Positions 17,356 to 24,962 of a DNA stretch of 40,210 nt are shown one piece after another (positions within the stretch are counted from its first letter, which is position 1; each line of letters starts with the position of its first letter). Location of the stretch: assembly GCA_964511535.1 (NCBI GenBank), contig CAZEFW010000080.1:1-40210 (forward strand), read 5' to 3'. The position numbers and the translations under genes were made by a program. The notes under the pieces are model-generated. The model ran no database searches, was not told where the DNA came from, and saw only the letters and a program-made list of their open reading frames with translations. This DNA comes from CAZCFB01 sp964511535 (GTDB lineage Bacteria; Myxococcota_A; Polyangia; GCA-2747355; CAZCFB01).

Positions 17356-18440
17356 TTCCCGCGCTGGTACTTGTCCACCGCCCGCTCGTGCTCGGCCTCG
17401 GTGCGGGAGAACTTGTGGGTGCCGTCGTTCTTGGACACGAAGAAGAGGTAGCGCGACTTGGTGGGGTTGAGCACCGCGGCGATGGCGGCCCGTCCGGGGT
17501 TGGCGATGGGGCCGGGCGGCAGGCCGGTGTGGGTATACGTGTTGTAGACGTTGTCCTGGTCGGTGAGGTGGATGCGCCGGATGCGGCCCTTGAACTTGCG
17601 GCACGCCTTGGACTTCACCACGGGCACCGTGCAGCCGTAGATGATGGTCGGGTCGGTCTGCAGCAGCTTCGGGTAGAAGCTGCGGAACAGGAGCCGGTTG
17701 AGGAACACCCCCGCGATGAGCGGACGCTCGGAGGACTGGCCGGTCTCCTTCTCCACGATGGAGGCCATGGTGGCGATCTCCTGGTGGCCCCAGCGCAGGC
17801 GCTTCTTCAGCTTCGTGTACCCCTTGATGTGCTTCTTGCGCAGGGCGAAGTAGACGCCTCGGTGGCGGCGCACCAGCTTCTCCACCACCTCCACCGCGGG
17901 GGTGGGAGCCTTGAGCTTGTAGGTGTCGGGGAACAGGTACCCCTCGGCGGTGGGGCCGGGCACCCCGAGGCGGCGCAGCAGCCGGCGGTCGCGCATATGC
18001 TTGATCAGGGTGGTGGCCCTGGCGATGTTGGCCGCCTCCAGGATGGCGGCCACCTCCAGCATGTTCTTGCCCTCCGGGATGGTCACCTTGACCGTGGGGG
18101 CCGGCACGCCGTGCACCAGGATCTCCAGCAGCTTGCGCGGGGTGACGTCGGACTGGAGCTTGTAGGTGCCCGCGCGCACCTTGTTGGCCACGCCCTTGTA
18201 GTTGGCGAAGATCCGGAAGGCGGCGCGGTTGGCCAGCAGGCCGCGATCATGCAGGATGGCCACCACGCCGGGGAAGGCGGTGCCGCGCGGGATCTCCACG
18301 GTCACCTTGTCGGCGCCGTCGTTGAGCGGCCGGTCCGGGTAGGCCAGCGCGTAGCGGTAGAGCCACCAACAGGTCACGATCCCCGCCACCACCGTGAGCA
18401 GGAAGACCACCCACGCGGACCTCATGGCGCGCACGCTCAC
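17352..18440 (-). CDS. mltG: Endolytic murein transglycosylase MltG
   Basis: 362 residues from the GTG at 18440 (GGGAGG upstream, GTGA overlap with ruvX); an ATG at 18425 is an alternative. One N-terminal transmembrane helix anchors a periplasmic YceG-like domain. The family catalytic segment is seen as SIVEKETGQSSERPLIAGVFLNRL-like sequence, with the catalytic Glu in VEKET; LQTDPTIIYG and the GLPPGPIANPG segment are also present. MltG cuts nascent peptidoglycan strands and sets glycan chain length. The ruvX-mltG pairing is common in bacteria and supports both calls. Confidence 0.94.
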   Translation of the reverse strand: MSVRAMRSAWVVFLLTVVAGIVTCWWLYRYALAYPDRPLNDGADKVTVEIPRGTAFPGVVAILHDRGLLANRAAFRIFANYKGVANKVRAGTYKLQSDVTPRKLLEILVHGVPAPTVKVTIPEGKNMLEVAAILEAANIARATTLIKHMRDRRLLRRLGVPGPTAEGYLFPDTYKLKAPTPAVEVVEKLVRRHRGVYFALRKKHIKGYTKLKKRLRWGHQEIATMASIVEKETGQSSERPLIAGVFLNRLLFRSFYPKLLQTDPTIIYGCTVPVVKSKACRKFKGRIRRIHLTDQDNVYNTYTHTGLPPGPIANPGRAAIAAVLNPTKSRYLFFVSKNDGTHKFSRTEAEHERAVDKYQRGK

Positions 18441-18859
18441 CCTGCTGCCCTCCCCCGGTCCAGAAACCCCTGCAGGATGATGCAGGCCGCGAGGTGGTTG
18501 ATCACCTTCTTGCGCTTCTTGCGGCTCATGTCTGCCTCGATGAGCACCCGCTCCGCCTCGCTGGTGGAGAAGCGCTCGTCCCAGTAATGAATCGCCACGC
18601 CCTCGAGCCCCGCGCCCAGAGCGTCGCCGAGGATACGCGCGCGCCGGGCCGCGTCTCCCTCGCGCCCCGAAAGCTCCAGCGGCAGCCCGAGCACCACGCC
18701 CGCGGCGCCCGTCTCCTGCAGCACCGCCGCCACGGCGGCCACGTCCCCCTTGCCGCCGCGCCGCTCCAGGGTCCGCATCGGCGTGGCGACCGCCTGCTCC
18801 TCGTCGCACACGGCCACGCCGATGGTCTTCTCTCCCACGTCGAGTCCCAGAAGGCGCAT
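18437..18859 (-). CDS. ruvX: RuvX/YqgF Holliday junction resolvase-like nuclease
   Basis: 140 residues, the usual length. Family motifs are GLDVGEKTIGVAV at the N-terminus (first catalytic Asp), VVLGLPLELSG, and WDERFSTSEAE, with a C-terminal ACIILQGFL helix. The family is essential in E. coli and linked to 16S rRNA 5' processing and possibly junction resolution. The ATG at 18859 has only AGG directly before it; a TTGACT at 18895-18890 with a poor -10 could give a nearly leaderless message. It is the first gene of the ruvX-mltG-ABC ATPase set and is divergent from the DUF89 gene. Confidence 0.92.
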   Translation of the reverse strand: MRLLGLDVGEKTIGVAVCDEEQAVATPMRTLERRGGKGDVAAVAAVLQETGAAGVVLGLPLELSGREGDAARRARILGDALGAGLEGVAIHYWDERFSTSEAERVLIEADMSRKKRKKVINHLAACIILQGFLDRGRAAG

Positions 18860-18934
18860 CCTCGCGAAAATGCCACTCGGATCCCCACAAGTCAAAACCT
18901 CATGCCGCCGGCTGGGGTGCGCTATCTTTTCGGG

Positions 18935-19837
18935 ATGCATGTTGAGGACGAATGTTTGCCCTGCCTGCTGCGGCTCGGCAGAGGGTGCGTGGCCCGCGCC
19001 GGGCTCTCCGCCGGACAGGCTGAAGCGGTGGAGCAGCGGATCGAGGCGCTGCTGCGGGGCGTGGATCGCGCGCTGCCCACGCCGGTGGTGGCGCGGCAGA
19101 TTCAGCGCATGGTGCTGGAGGCCAGCGGACAGACGGACCTGTACGCGGACGAGCGGCGGCGCTCCAACGCGGCGGTGCTGGCCAGGCGGCGGGAGCTGGG
19201 CCAGCGCATCCGCGACCGCGGGCCGGACGCCCTGGCCACGGCCATCAAGCTGGCGGTGGCGGGCAACGTGATCGACTTCGCAGCGGAGCAGACCTTCTCG
19301 CTGCAGGGCGCCCTTGACCGGGCGCTGGGCGGGGCGCCGGCCGTGGACGAGATCCCGGCGTTGATCCGCGCCCTGGGCCGCGCGCGGCGCCTGCTCTACC
19401 TGGCGGACAACGCGGGGGAGATCGTGCTGGACGGCCTGCTGCTGGAGCAGCTCGGCGCGGACGGGCCGCAGGTCACCCTGGCCGTGCGGGGCGGCCCGAT
19501 CATCAACGACGCCGTGCGGGATGACGCCGCCGAGGCGGGCCTGCCGGCGCATGTCCGGATCATCGACTCGGGGGTCGACCTGCCAGGGACGCGCCACGAG
19601 CTGGCCGGGGCGAGCCTGCGGAGCGCCCTGGAGCGCGCCGATCTGGTGATCAGCAAGGGCCAGGGCAACTTCGAGACCCTGGTGGACCAGCCCGGGCCGC
19701 CGACCTTTTTCCTGTTCGTGGTCAAGTGCTCGGTGGTCAGCCGCGCCATCGGGATCCCGGAGGGAGCCGCGGTGGTGGGGAGCAGGGAGACCTTGCATAA
19801 CTGCCCGGTAGCTACTACCAATGGGCACCTGAGCTGA
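18935..19837 (+). CDS. DUF89/ARMT1-like metal-dependent phosphatase family protein
   Basis: 300 residues from the ATG at 18935. Features matching the DUF89 family are an N-terminal ECLPCLLR motif (two cysteines, as in the archaeal-type AF1104-like branch), LADNAGEIVLDG (the conserved D-N-x-G-E metal and phosphate site), and ISKGQGNFE. Some members are damage-control phosphatases acting on sugar phosphates or on phosphorylated metabolites; the substrate of this subgroup is not established. It lies only 16 bases upstream of the HMG-CoA synthase gene on the same strand, so it is probably co-transcribed with that cassette, which hints at a linked metabolite-repair role (inference). Confidence 0.85.
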   Translation: MHVEDECLPCLLRLGRGCVARAGLSAGQAEAVEQRIEALLRGVDRALPTPVVARQIQRMVLEASGQTDLYADERRRSNAAVLARRRELGQRIRDRGPDALATAIKLAVAGNVIDFAAEQTFSLQGALDRALGGAPAVDEIPALIRALGRARRLLYLADNAGEIVLDGLLLEQLGADGPQVTLAVRGGPIINDAVRDDAAEAGLPAHVRIIDSGVDLPGTRHELAGASLRSALERADLVISKGQGNFETLVDQPGPPTFFLFVVKCSVVSRAIGIPEGAAVVGSRETLHNCPVATTNGHLS

Positions 19838-19853
19838 TCGAGAGGCCCCCAGC

Positions 19854-21125
19854 ATGAGCGACACCCCGTCAAACGCCTCCCCCGCCCTGCCCCGCGTCGG
19901 CATCGAGAAGATGGCCGCCTACGGCGGCACCATGTTCCTCGACCTGCACAAGCTGGCCGAGGCCCGCGAGCACCCGGTCTCCGACCTGCGGGACAACCTG
20001 CTGGTGCGCCGGCGCACGGTCAACCCGCTGTGGGAGGATCCGGTCACCATGGCGGTCAACGCCGGCATGCGCCTGATCAACGAGGTGGATCAGCAGAACA
20101 TCCGCCTGGTCATCGTCTCCACCGAGTCGGGCGTGGACCAGGGCAAGGCCATGGCCACCTTCGTGCACCGCTACCTCGGCCTGCAGCCCAACTGCCGCTG
20201 CTACGAGGCCAAGCAGGCGTGCTACAGCGGCACCGCGTCGGTGATGATGGCCTGCCACTGGCTGCGCTCCCAGCGGGACCCGGACGCCAGGGCGCTGGTG
20301 ATCTCCACCGACCAGAGCCGGATGAACATCGGCAAGCCGTACGAGTTCGTGGCCGGCGGCGGCGCGGTGGCCATGGTGCTGTCGCGCGACCCCGAGGTGC
20401 TGGAGATCGAGCTGGACCGCAACGGCTTCTGGACCAACGAGACCTGGGACACCTTCCGACCCACGCTGCGGGTTGAGACGGGCAACGGCGAGGAGAGCCT
20501 CTTCTGCTACCTCGACGCGCTGGAGGGCGCCTTCGACGACTACCGCGCCCAGGTGGAGGCGGTGGAGGGTCAGGTGGACTGGGACACCTGGTTCAACAAG
20601 AACCTGTTCCACGTGCCCCTGGGCGGAATCACCTTCATGGCGTTCCGCGCGCTGCTGCGCAACTGGCGCAAGGTGAAGAAGAAGGAGGCGTGGGAGCTGT
20701 TCAGCCAGCGCTCGCTGGGTGGGCTGACCTACACGCGGGAGGTGGGCGCCACCTATTCTGGCTCCACCTACATGGCCCTGCTCGGCCTGATCGACAGCAG
20801 CGAGGACCTGGCCCCGGGCCAGCGCGTGGGCATCTTCTCCTACGGTTCGGGCTCGGTGGGCGAGTACTACAGCGGCATCGTGGGATCGCGGGCGCGGGAG
20901 GTGGTGGGCATGGCCGGCGTCAAGGCGCTGCTCGCCTCGCGCAAGGAGGTGTCGGTGGAGCAGTACGAGGCGCTGGAGCGCGGACGCCACGACCTGGTGG
21001 AGGTGGGGGACTTCACGCCGGACTTCGACTCCCTCGGGTCGGTTTACGACGAGCAGTACCGCGGCAAGAAGCTGCTGGTGCTCAACAAGATCGAGGGCCA
21101 CATCCGCGACTACGGCTGGAGCTGA
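19854..21125 (+). CDS. HMG-CoA synthase family protein (PksG-like)
   Basis: 423 residues. The thiolase-fold catalytic triad is intact: Glu91 (in STESGVD), Cys123 (in KQACYSGT) and His253 (in NLFHVPLGG). The enzyme condenses an acetyl unit onto a 3-ketoacyl thioester. Length and sequence feel closer to the HMG synthases of polyketide beta-branching cassettes (PksG, CurD, TaC/TaF) than to housekeeping MvaS, and the two downstream genes support that. GAGAGG precedes the ATG at 19854. Whether the substrate is acyl-ACP or acetoacetyl-CoA cannot be told; no ACP gene is present in the window. Confidence 0.88.
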   Translation: MSDTPSNASPALPRVGIEKMAAYGGTMFLDLHKLAEAREHPVSDLRDNLLVRRRTVNPLWEDPVTMAVNAGMRLINEVDQQNIRLVIVSTESGVDQGKAMATFVHRYLGLQPNCRCYEAKQACYSGTASVMMACHWLRSQRDPDARALVISTDQSRMNIGKPYEFVAGGGAVAMVLSRDPEVLEIELDRNGFWTNETWDTFRPTLRVETGNGEESLFCYLDALEGAFDDYRAQVEAVEGQVDWDTWFNKNLFHVPLGGITFMAFRALLRNWRKVKKKEAWELFSQRSLGGLTYTREVGATYSGSTYMALLGLIDSSEDLAPGQRVGIFSYGSGSVGEYYSGIVGSRAREVVGMAGVKALLASRKEVSVEQYEALERGRHDLVEVGDFTPDFDSLGSVYDEQYRGKKLLVLNKIEGHIRDYGWS

Positions 21126-21134
21126 GGGGGAGCC

Positions 21135-21920
21135 ATGCAGGTCTCCTGTGACGGGAAGGACGGCGCGGTCTGGCAGGTGACGCTTGGGGGCGACCCGCCC
21201 GCGCTGGACGGCCCGGGGCTCGACGCCTTGCACCGGCTGCTCGAGGAGGCGGTGGAGGGCCCCTGCCGGGTGCTGCTGCTGCGCGGCGGCCCGGAGGTGT
21301 TCTGCTCGGGGCTCGACCTGGAAGGCCTGTACGAGCTGCCCCCGGGCGAGGTGCGCGAGCGCTGCGAGCAGTACACCACCTGCCTCGAGCTGCTGACCCA
21401 GGGCGGCCTCTGGACCATGGCGCTGGTCCAGGGCGCGGCCGCGGGCGGCGGCGTGGGCCTGGCGGCCGCTTCGGACCTGGTCCTCGCCTGCGAGGGGGCA
21501 AGCTTCACCATGCCGGAGCTGAGCCTCGGGCTCGTGCCCGCCATGGTCCTGCCGATGCTGCACCGGCGGATGCCGCCGCAAAAAGCCAGGCTGCTCTGCC
21601 TGGGCGGCGCGACCTCCGCGGGGCGGGCCATGGAGCTCGGCCTCGTGGACGAGGTGGTGGCGGACCCGGCCGACCTGCTCAAAGCTGCCCGGCGCTGGCT
21701 GCGCCAGGCCCTGCGCGTGGACCCGGGATCGCTGAGCCGCCTCCAGGGGCTGGAGCACGAGCTGCTGGGAATGACGGACCATGGCAGCCTGACCGCCACC
21801 CGGGCGGCATCCCTGTTCACCTATCCCGAGGTGCGCGACCAGCTGCGCCGCTTCCTCGACGGCGAGCTGCCCGCCTGGTTCGCGCGGCCCCCGAAGCTCA
21901 ACCCGAAGGAGACGCCATGA
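21135..21920 (+). CDS. Enoyl-CoA hydratase-like protein, PksH-like (ECH1)
   Basis: 261 residues of crotonase fold. The oxyanion-hole segments are CSGLDLE and GAAAGGGVG; a Glu at the position of the second catalytic glutamate is kept (FTMPELSLGL), while the first catalytic Glu position is not (GGGVGLA). In beta-branching cassettes ECH1 dehydrates the HMG-type intermediate to the 3-methylglutaconyl form. It starts 9 bases after the synthase gene with GGGGAG as ribosome binding site and ends in an ATGA overlap with the next gene, so the three are translated together. An ordinary fatty acid or leucine pathway hydratase is the alternative. Confidence 0.8.
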   Translation: MQVSCDGKDGAVWQVTLGGDPPALDGPGLDALHRLLEEAVEGPCRVLLLRGGPEVFCSGLDLEGLYELPPGEVRERCEQYTTCLELLTQGGLWTMALVQGAAAGGGVGLAAASDLVLACEGASFTMPELSLGLVPAMVLPMLHRRMPPQKARLLCLGGATSAGRAMELGLVDEVVADPADLLKAARRWLRQALRVDPGSLSRLQGLEHELLGMTDHGSLTATRAASLFTYPEVRDQLRRFLDGELPAWFARPPKLNPKETP

Positions 21921-22678
21921 GCCGGGACGACCTGGTCACCCTCCAGACCCTCGAGCCGGGCATCCTGGTGCTGCTGCTGCAGGACGAGCCGGGCAAGAAC
22001 GCCTTCTCCGAGCCGTTCGTGGAGCAGCTGCTGGCCTGCCTGGACCAGATCGACGCTGACGACGAGGCGCGGGTCTGCCTGCTGCGCGGCCTGCCAGAGG
22101 TGTTCTGCGCCGGCGCCCCGCGTGAGCTGCTGTTGCGCCTGGCAGACGGCGAGCTGGCGCCCACCGACATCGTGCTGTCCGAGCGTTTGCTCGACCTGCC
22201 GGTGCCCGTGGTGGCGGCCATGGAGGGCCACGCCACGGGCGGCGGCCTCGCCCTGGGCCTGTGCGCCGACGTGGCGCTGCTGGCGCGGGAGAGCAGCTAC
22301 GGCTGCAGCTTCATGAACCTCGGCTTCACCCCGGGCATGGGCACCACCTCGCTGCTCGAGGAGGCCGTGGGGCCGTACCTGGCGCGGGAGATGATGCTCG
22401 GCGGGCAGTACTTCCGCGGGCGCCACCTCGAGGGCCGCGGCAACCTGAACTATGTGCTGCCCCGCGACAAGGTGTGGGGCAAGGCCCAGGCCGTGGCCCG
22501 GCGCATGGCCGACAAGCCGCGCCACGCCCTGGAGCTGCTCAAACGCCACCTGTCAGCCCCCCGCCGGCAGCGCTTCCAGGCGGCCAAGACCGCCGAAGCC
22601 CAGATGCACAGCGTCTGCTTCGCCCACCCCGAGACCCGCCAGCGCATCAAGGACGAGTACGTCTCGGACGACGATTAA
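21917..22678 (+). CDS. Enoyl-CoA hydratase-like decarboxylase, PksI-like (ECH2)
   Basis: 253 residues of crotonase fold. The segment GCSFMNLGFTPGMG closely resembles the NFMKYGFTPGMG region remembered for PksI-type ECH2 proteins, and both catalytic glutamates of true hydratases are absent (GGGLALG; FMNLG in place of the PE motif), as expected for a decarboxylase. ECH2 would decarboxylate the 3-methylglutaconyl thioester to a 3-methylcrotonyl-type product. The stop codon TAA lies inside the first base pairs of the first 43-bp repeat copy that follows. It overlaps the ECH1 gene by four bases. Confidence 0.82.
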   Translation: MSRDDLVTLQTLEPGILVLLLQDEPGKNAFSEPFVEQLLACLDQIDADDEARVCLLRGLPEVFCAGAPRELLLRLADGELAPTDIVLSERLLDLPVPVVAAMEGHATGGGLALGLCADVALLARESSYGCSFMNLGFTPGMGTTSLLEEAVGPYLAREMMLGGQYFRGRHLEGRGNLNYVLPRDKVWGKAQAVARRMADKPRHALELLKRHLSAPRRQRFQAAKTAEAQMHSVCFAHPETRQRIKDEYVSDDD

Positions 22679-22719
22679 AATGTCATATAGGGGGGTCTGA
22701 CCCCACCACTTGACATTTT
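22677..22719. repeat. 43-bp palindromic repeat, copy 1
   Basis: Outer arms AAAATGTCA/TGACATTTT and an inner palindrome GGGGTCTGACCCC. It begins inside the TAA stop codon of the ECH2 gene. It differs from copies 2 and 3 by a single base (CCCCAC instead of CCCTAC). It could act as a transcript-end hairpin for both convergent operons. Confidence 0.9.
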
Positions 22720-22735
22720 CTCGCGGCCGCCAACT

Positions 22736-22778
22736 AAAATGTCATATAGGGGGGTCTGACCCCTACACTTGACATTTT
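22736..22778. repeat. 43-bp palindromic repeat, copy 2
   Basis: Identical to copy 3 over 43 bases, same orientation as copy 1, separated from it by 16 bases. Arms AAAATGTCA/TGACATTTT with the GGGGTC/GACCCC core. Confidence 0.9.
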
Positions 22779-22811
22779 CTCGTAAAACCATTGAGGAAAT
22801 TGGCGAAAAAT

Positions 22812-22854
22812 AAAATGTCATATAGGGGGGTCTGACCCCTACACTTGACATTTT
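22812..22854. repeat. 43-bp palindromic repeat, copy 3
   Basis: Third copy, 33 bases after copy 2. Two relics, ATGTCATTT at 22861-22869 and 22873-22881, follow it; the second overlaps the stop codon of the activase gene coming from the other side. Confidence 0.9.
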
Positions 22855-22875
22855 ATTGAGATGTCATTTGCGATG

Positions 22876-23640
22876 TCATTTAGGGAGGGCCAGCAGGGCG
22901 GCTCCGTAGGCTCCCATGAGCTGGGGGTGTTCGGGCAGGGAGACTTCGCCGCCGAGGGCCTCGGCGAGGAAGGCGCGGACGGCGGCGGACCGGGCCACGC
23001 CGCCGGATAGCAGGAAGGGCGGCTTCGGCTGGACGCTCTTGGCCAGCGACGCGACCCGCGAGACGAGGGACCGCGTCAGCCCCCGGACGATGTGGTCCAC
23101 CGGCTCGCCCCGGGCCAACAGGCTCACCATCTCCGACTCGGCGAACACGGTGCAGGTGGAGGAGATGGGCACCTCGCCGGCGGCCGCCAGCGCGGTGTCC
23201 CCGAGGGCGTCGAGCGCGACGTTCAGCCGGGTGGCTGCCACCTCCAGGAAGCGCCCCGTCCCTGCGGCGCACTTGTCGTTCATCTTGAAGTTGATCACCG
23301 CCCCGTCCGGGCCGATGAGGATCACCTTGGAGTCCTGGCCGCCGATGTCCACCAGCGTGCCGCTGGTGCCCATGGCGCGGAACACGCCCCTTGCGTGGCA
23401 GGTGATCTCCGTGACCACTCGATCCGCGCCGGGCACCAGCTTGCGCCCGTAGCCGGTGGACACCACCCGCGCGTCAGCCCCCGCCTCGGCCCGGGCCCGC
23501 TGCAGCAGCCGCGACGCCTGCTCCTCGGCGCGCGGATCGGTGGGCTCGATCAGGTGCCAGCGCAGCGCCCCGCCGGCGTCCACCCCCACCACCTTGGCCG
23601 TGGCCGAGCCGATGTCGATGCCCAGCGCGACGATGCTCAC
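22876..23640 (-). CDS. 2-hydroxyacyl-CoA dehydratase / benzoyl-CoA reductase-type activase (HgdC/BadF family)
   Basis: 254 residues from the GTG at 23640 (GTGA overlap). The ASKHA-fold nucleotide-binding motifs are GIDIGSATAKVVG and DIGGQDSKVI. Two conserved cysteines, in NDKCAAGTGRF and in SSTCTVFAESE, are the ones that jointly hold a [4Fe-4S] cluster across the homodimer in HgdC. The protein uses ATP to drive single electrons into the dehydratase component. Length is typical. It is the last gene of a three-gene operon with both dehydratase subunits. Confidence 0.92.
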   Translation of the reverse strand: MSIVALGIDIGSATAKVVGVDAGGALRWHLIEPTDPRAEEQASRLLQRARAEAGADARVVSTGYGRKLVPGADRVVTEITCHARGVFRAMGTSGTLVDIGGQDSKVILIGPDGAVINFKMNDKCAAGTGRFLEVAATRLNVALDALGDTALAAAGEVPISSTCTVFAESEMVSLLARGEPVDHIVRGLTRSLVSRVASLAKSVQPKPPFLLSGGVARSAAVRAFLAEALGGEVSLPEHPQLMGAYGAALLALPK

Positions 23641-24962
23641 CCGAGCACCTCCAGGAAGGCGGTCAGGCGCGTCTCGGCCTGCTCCTCGGAGAACGCCCGC
23701 GAGTCGTTGTGGTCCGCCTCCAGCAGCAGCGCCGGCTTGCCCAGCTCCTCGGCCAGCTTCAGCTGCTGGTCGATCTGCCCGATGGAGTACGGCTTGCACG
23801 ATCGGTCCGAGTGCAGCAGCACGCCGTCGGCGCTGTACTCCCCCACCATCTTGCGGATGACCTGCAGCTTGTGGCCGGTGCCCCGGTTCAGGATCGGGTG
23901 CAGGTAGGCACGCGCCATGGAGTCCAGCGGCGTGGCCGGGTCGATCATCTCGGCAAGCTCGCCCCAGGCGTTGGTGTAGGTGGACGCCACCAGGGCCACC
24001 CCCGCCTCGGCCAGCAGGTCCCCCATCCAGCGGATGCGGTACCAGATGGGCAGGTTGTCCCAGATCAGCCGCTTGCGCTCGTTCTTCAGCGCGCCCACGC
24101 CCCGGTCGATGCGCTGCTCCAGCTCGGCCAGCAGCGCCGCGTAGTAGTCCACGGTGAACTGCTCGCCGCGCATCTCCACGATGGGCGCCATGTGGATGAA
24201 CTCGTCGAAGGCCAGGATGGGCGACGGCCGCGCCTGCCCCGCCTGCATCACCTTGAGCCACAGCCCGATGGCCTCGGCCGACAGCTCCAGGGCCCGGTCC
24301 AGCTTCGGCGCCTGGATGCTGCGCCCGGCCACGCGCTCGGCCTCGGCCATGGCCTCCTCCACCTGCCGCTTGACGAAGGCCACGTCATGCTCGCCCGCCT
24401 CGCGGTAGATGAACGGCGTGTCGATGAGCACCAGGGGGCAGCCGAAGTGGTGCGCCAGCACCTGATACCAGTAGAGCACCGTCTGGCAGATGTTGGTGCA
24501 GCAGAGCAGCAGGTCCGGCTTCGGCAGCCTCCCAACCGGGGTCTCGCCCGACAGCATGGTGCCGAAGTCGGTGCGAGCGTAGGAGCAGATGTCCCGGGAC
24601 CACCCGGCCTCCTCGGCCACCTCGCACTGCCGGTCGCCGATACGCTTGATGCCGCACACCGCCCCGTGGTTCTCGGGGTAGACCAGGAAGTAGTCCAGCG
24701 CCTTGAGGAACTCGATGGGCGCGCCGGAGGTGACCCACGCCACCTTGCGCCCGCGGTTGGCGTGTTGCCCCACCATGTAGTGCCGGCTGATGAGCTCCTT
24801 GAGCCAGGGCGAGGTGAGGAACGGCGGGTTCAGGTGGTCATGCTTCCACCAGCCCGGCTTGCGCATCTTCAGCTCCATCTGGAGCCGCTGCACCCGCAGG
24901 GCGGTGGTGCCCACCACGTTGACGTTGAGGTAGTAGAGCAGCTGGTCGACCAGTGCGCTCAT
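23637..24962 (-). CDS. 2-hydroxyacyl-CoA dehydratase family subunit (HgdA/BcrC-like, larger)
   Basis: 441 residues from the ATG at 24962 (ATGA overlap with the preceding gene). Cysteines that look like cluster or substrate-site residues are in GAVCGIKR, RDICSYAR, LLCCTNICQT and HSDRSCKPYS, matching the pattern of this radical dehydratase/benzoyl-CoA reductase family. Together with the second subunit it would form the two-[4Fe-4S] component that dehydrates a 2-hydroxyacyl-CoA or reduces an aromatic acyl-CoA. The specific substrate is not predictable. The N-terminal 60 residues are an extension with no recognised function. Confidence 0.87.
   Translation of the reverse strand: MSALVDQLLYYLNVNVVGTTALRVQRLQMELKMRKPGWWKHDHLNPPFLTSPWLKELISRHYMVGQHANRGRKVAWVTSGAPIEFLKALDYFLVYPENHGAVCGIKRIGDRQCEVAEEAGWSRDICSYARTDFGTMLSGETPVGRLPKPDLLLCCTNICQTVLYWYQVLAHHFGCPLVLIDTPFIYREAGEHDVAFVKRQVEEAMAEAERVAGRSIQAPKLDRALELSAEAIGLWLKVMQAGQARPSPILAFDEFIHMAPIVEMRGEQFTVDYYAALLAELEQRIDRGVGALKNERKRLIWDNLPIWYRIRWMGDLLAEAGVALVASTYTNAWGELAEMIDPATPLDSMARAYLHPILNRGTGHKLQVIRKMVGEYSADGVLLHSDRSCKPYSIGQIDQQLKLAEELGKPALLLEADHNDSRAFSEEQAETRLTAFLEVLG

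Noticed and set aside
22677..22881. Triple repeat as a CRISPR array
   Set aside because: Only three units, spacers of 16 and 33 bases, strongly palindromic units and no cas genes.
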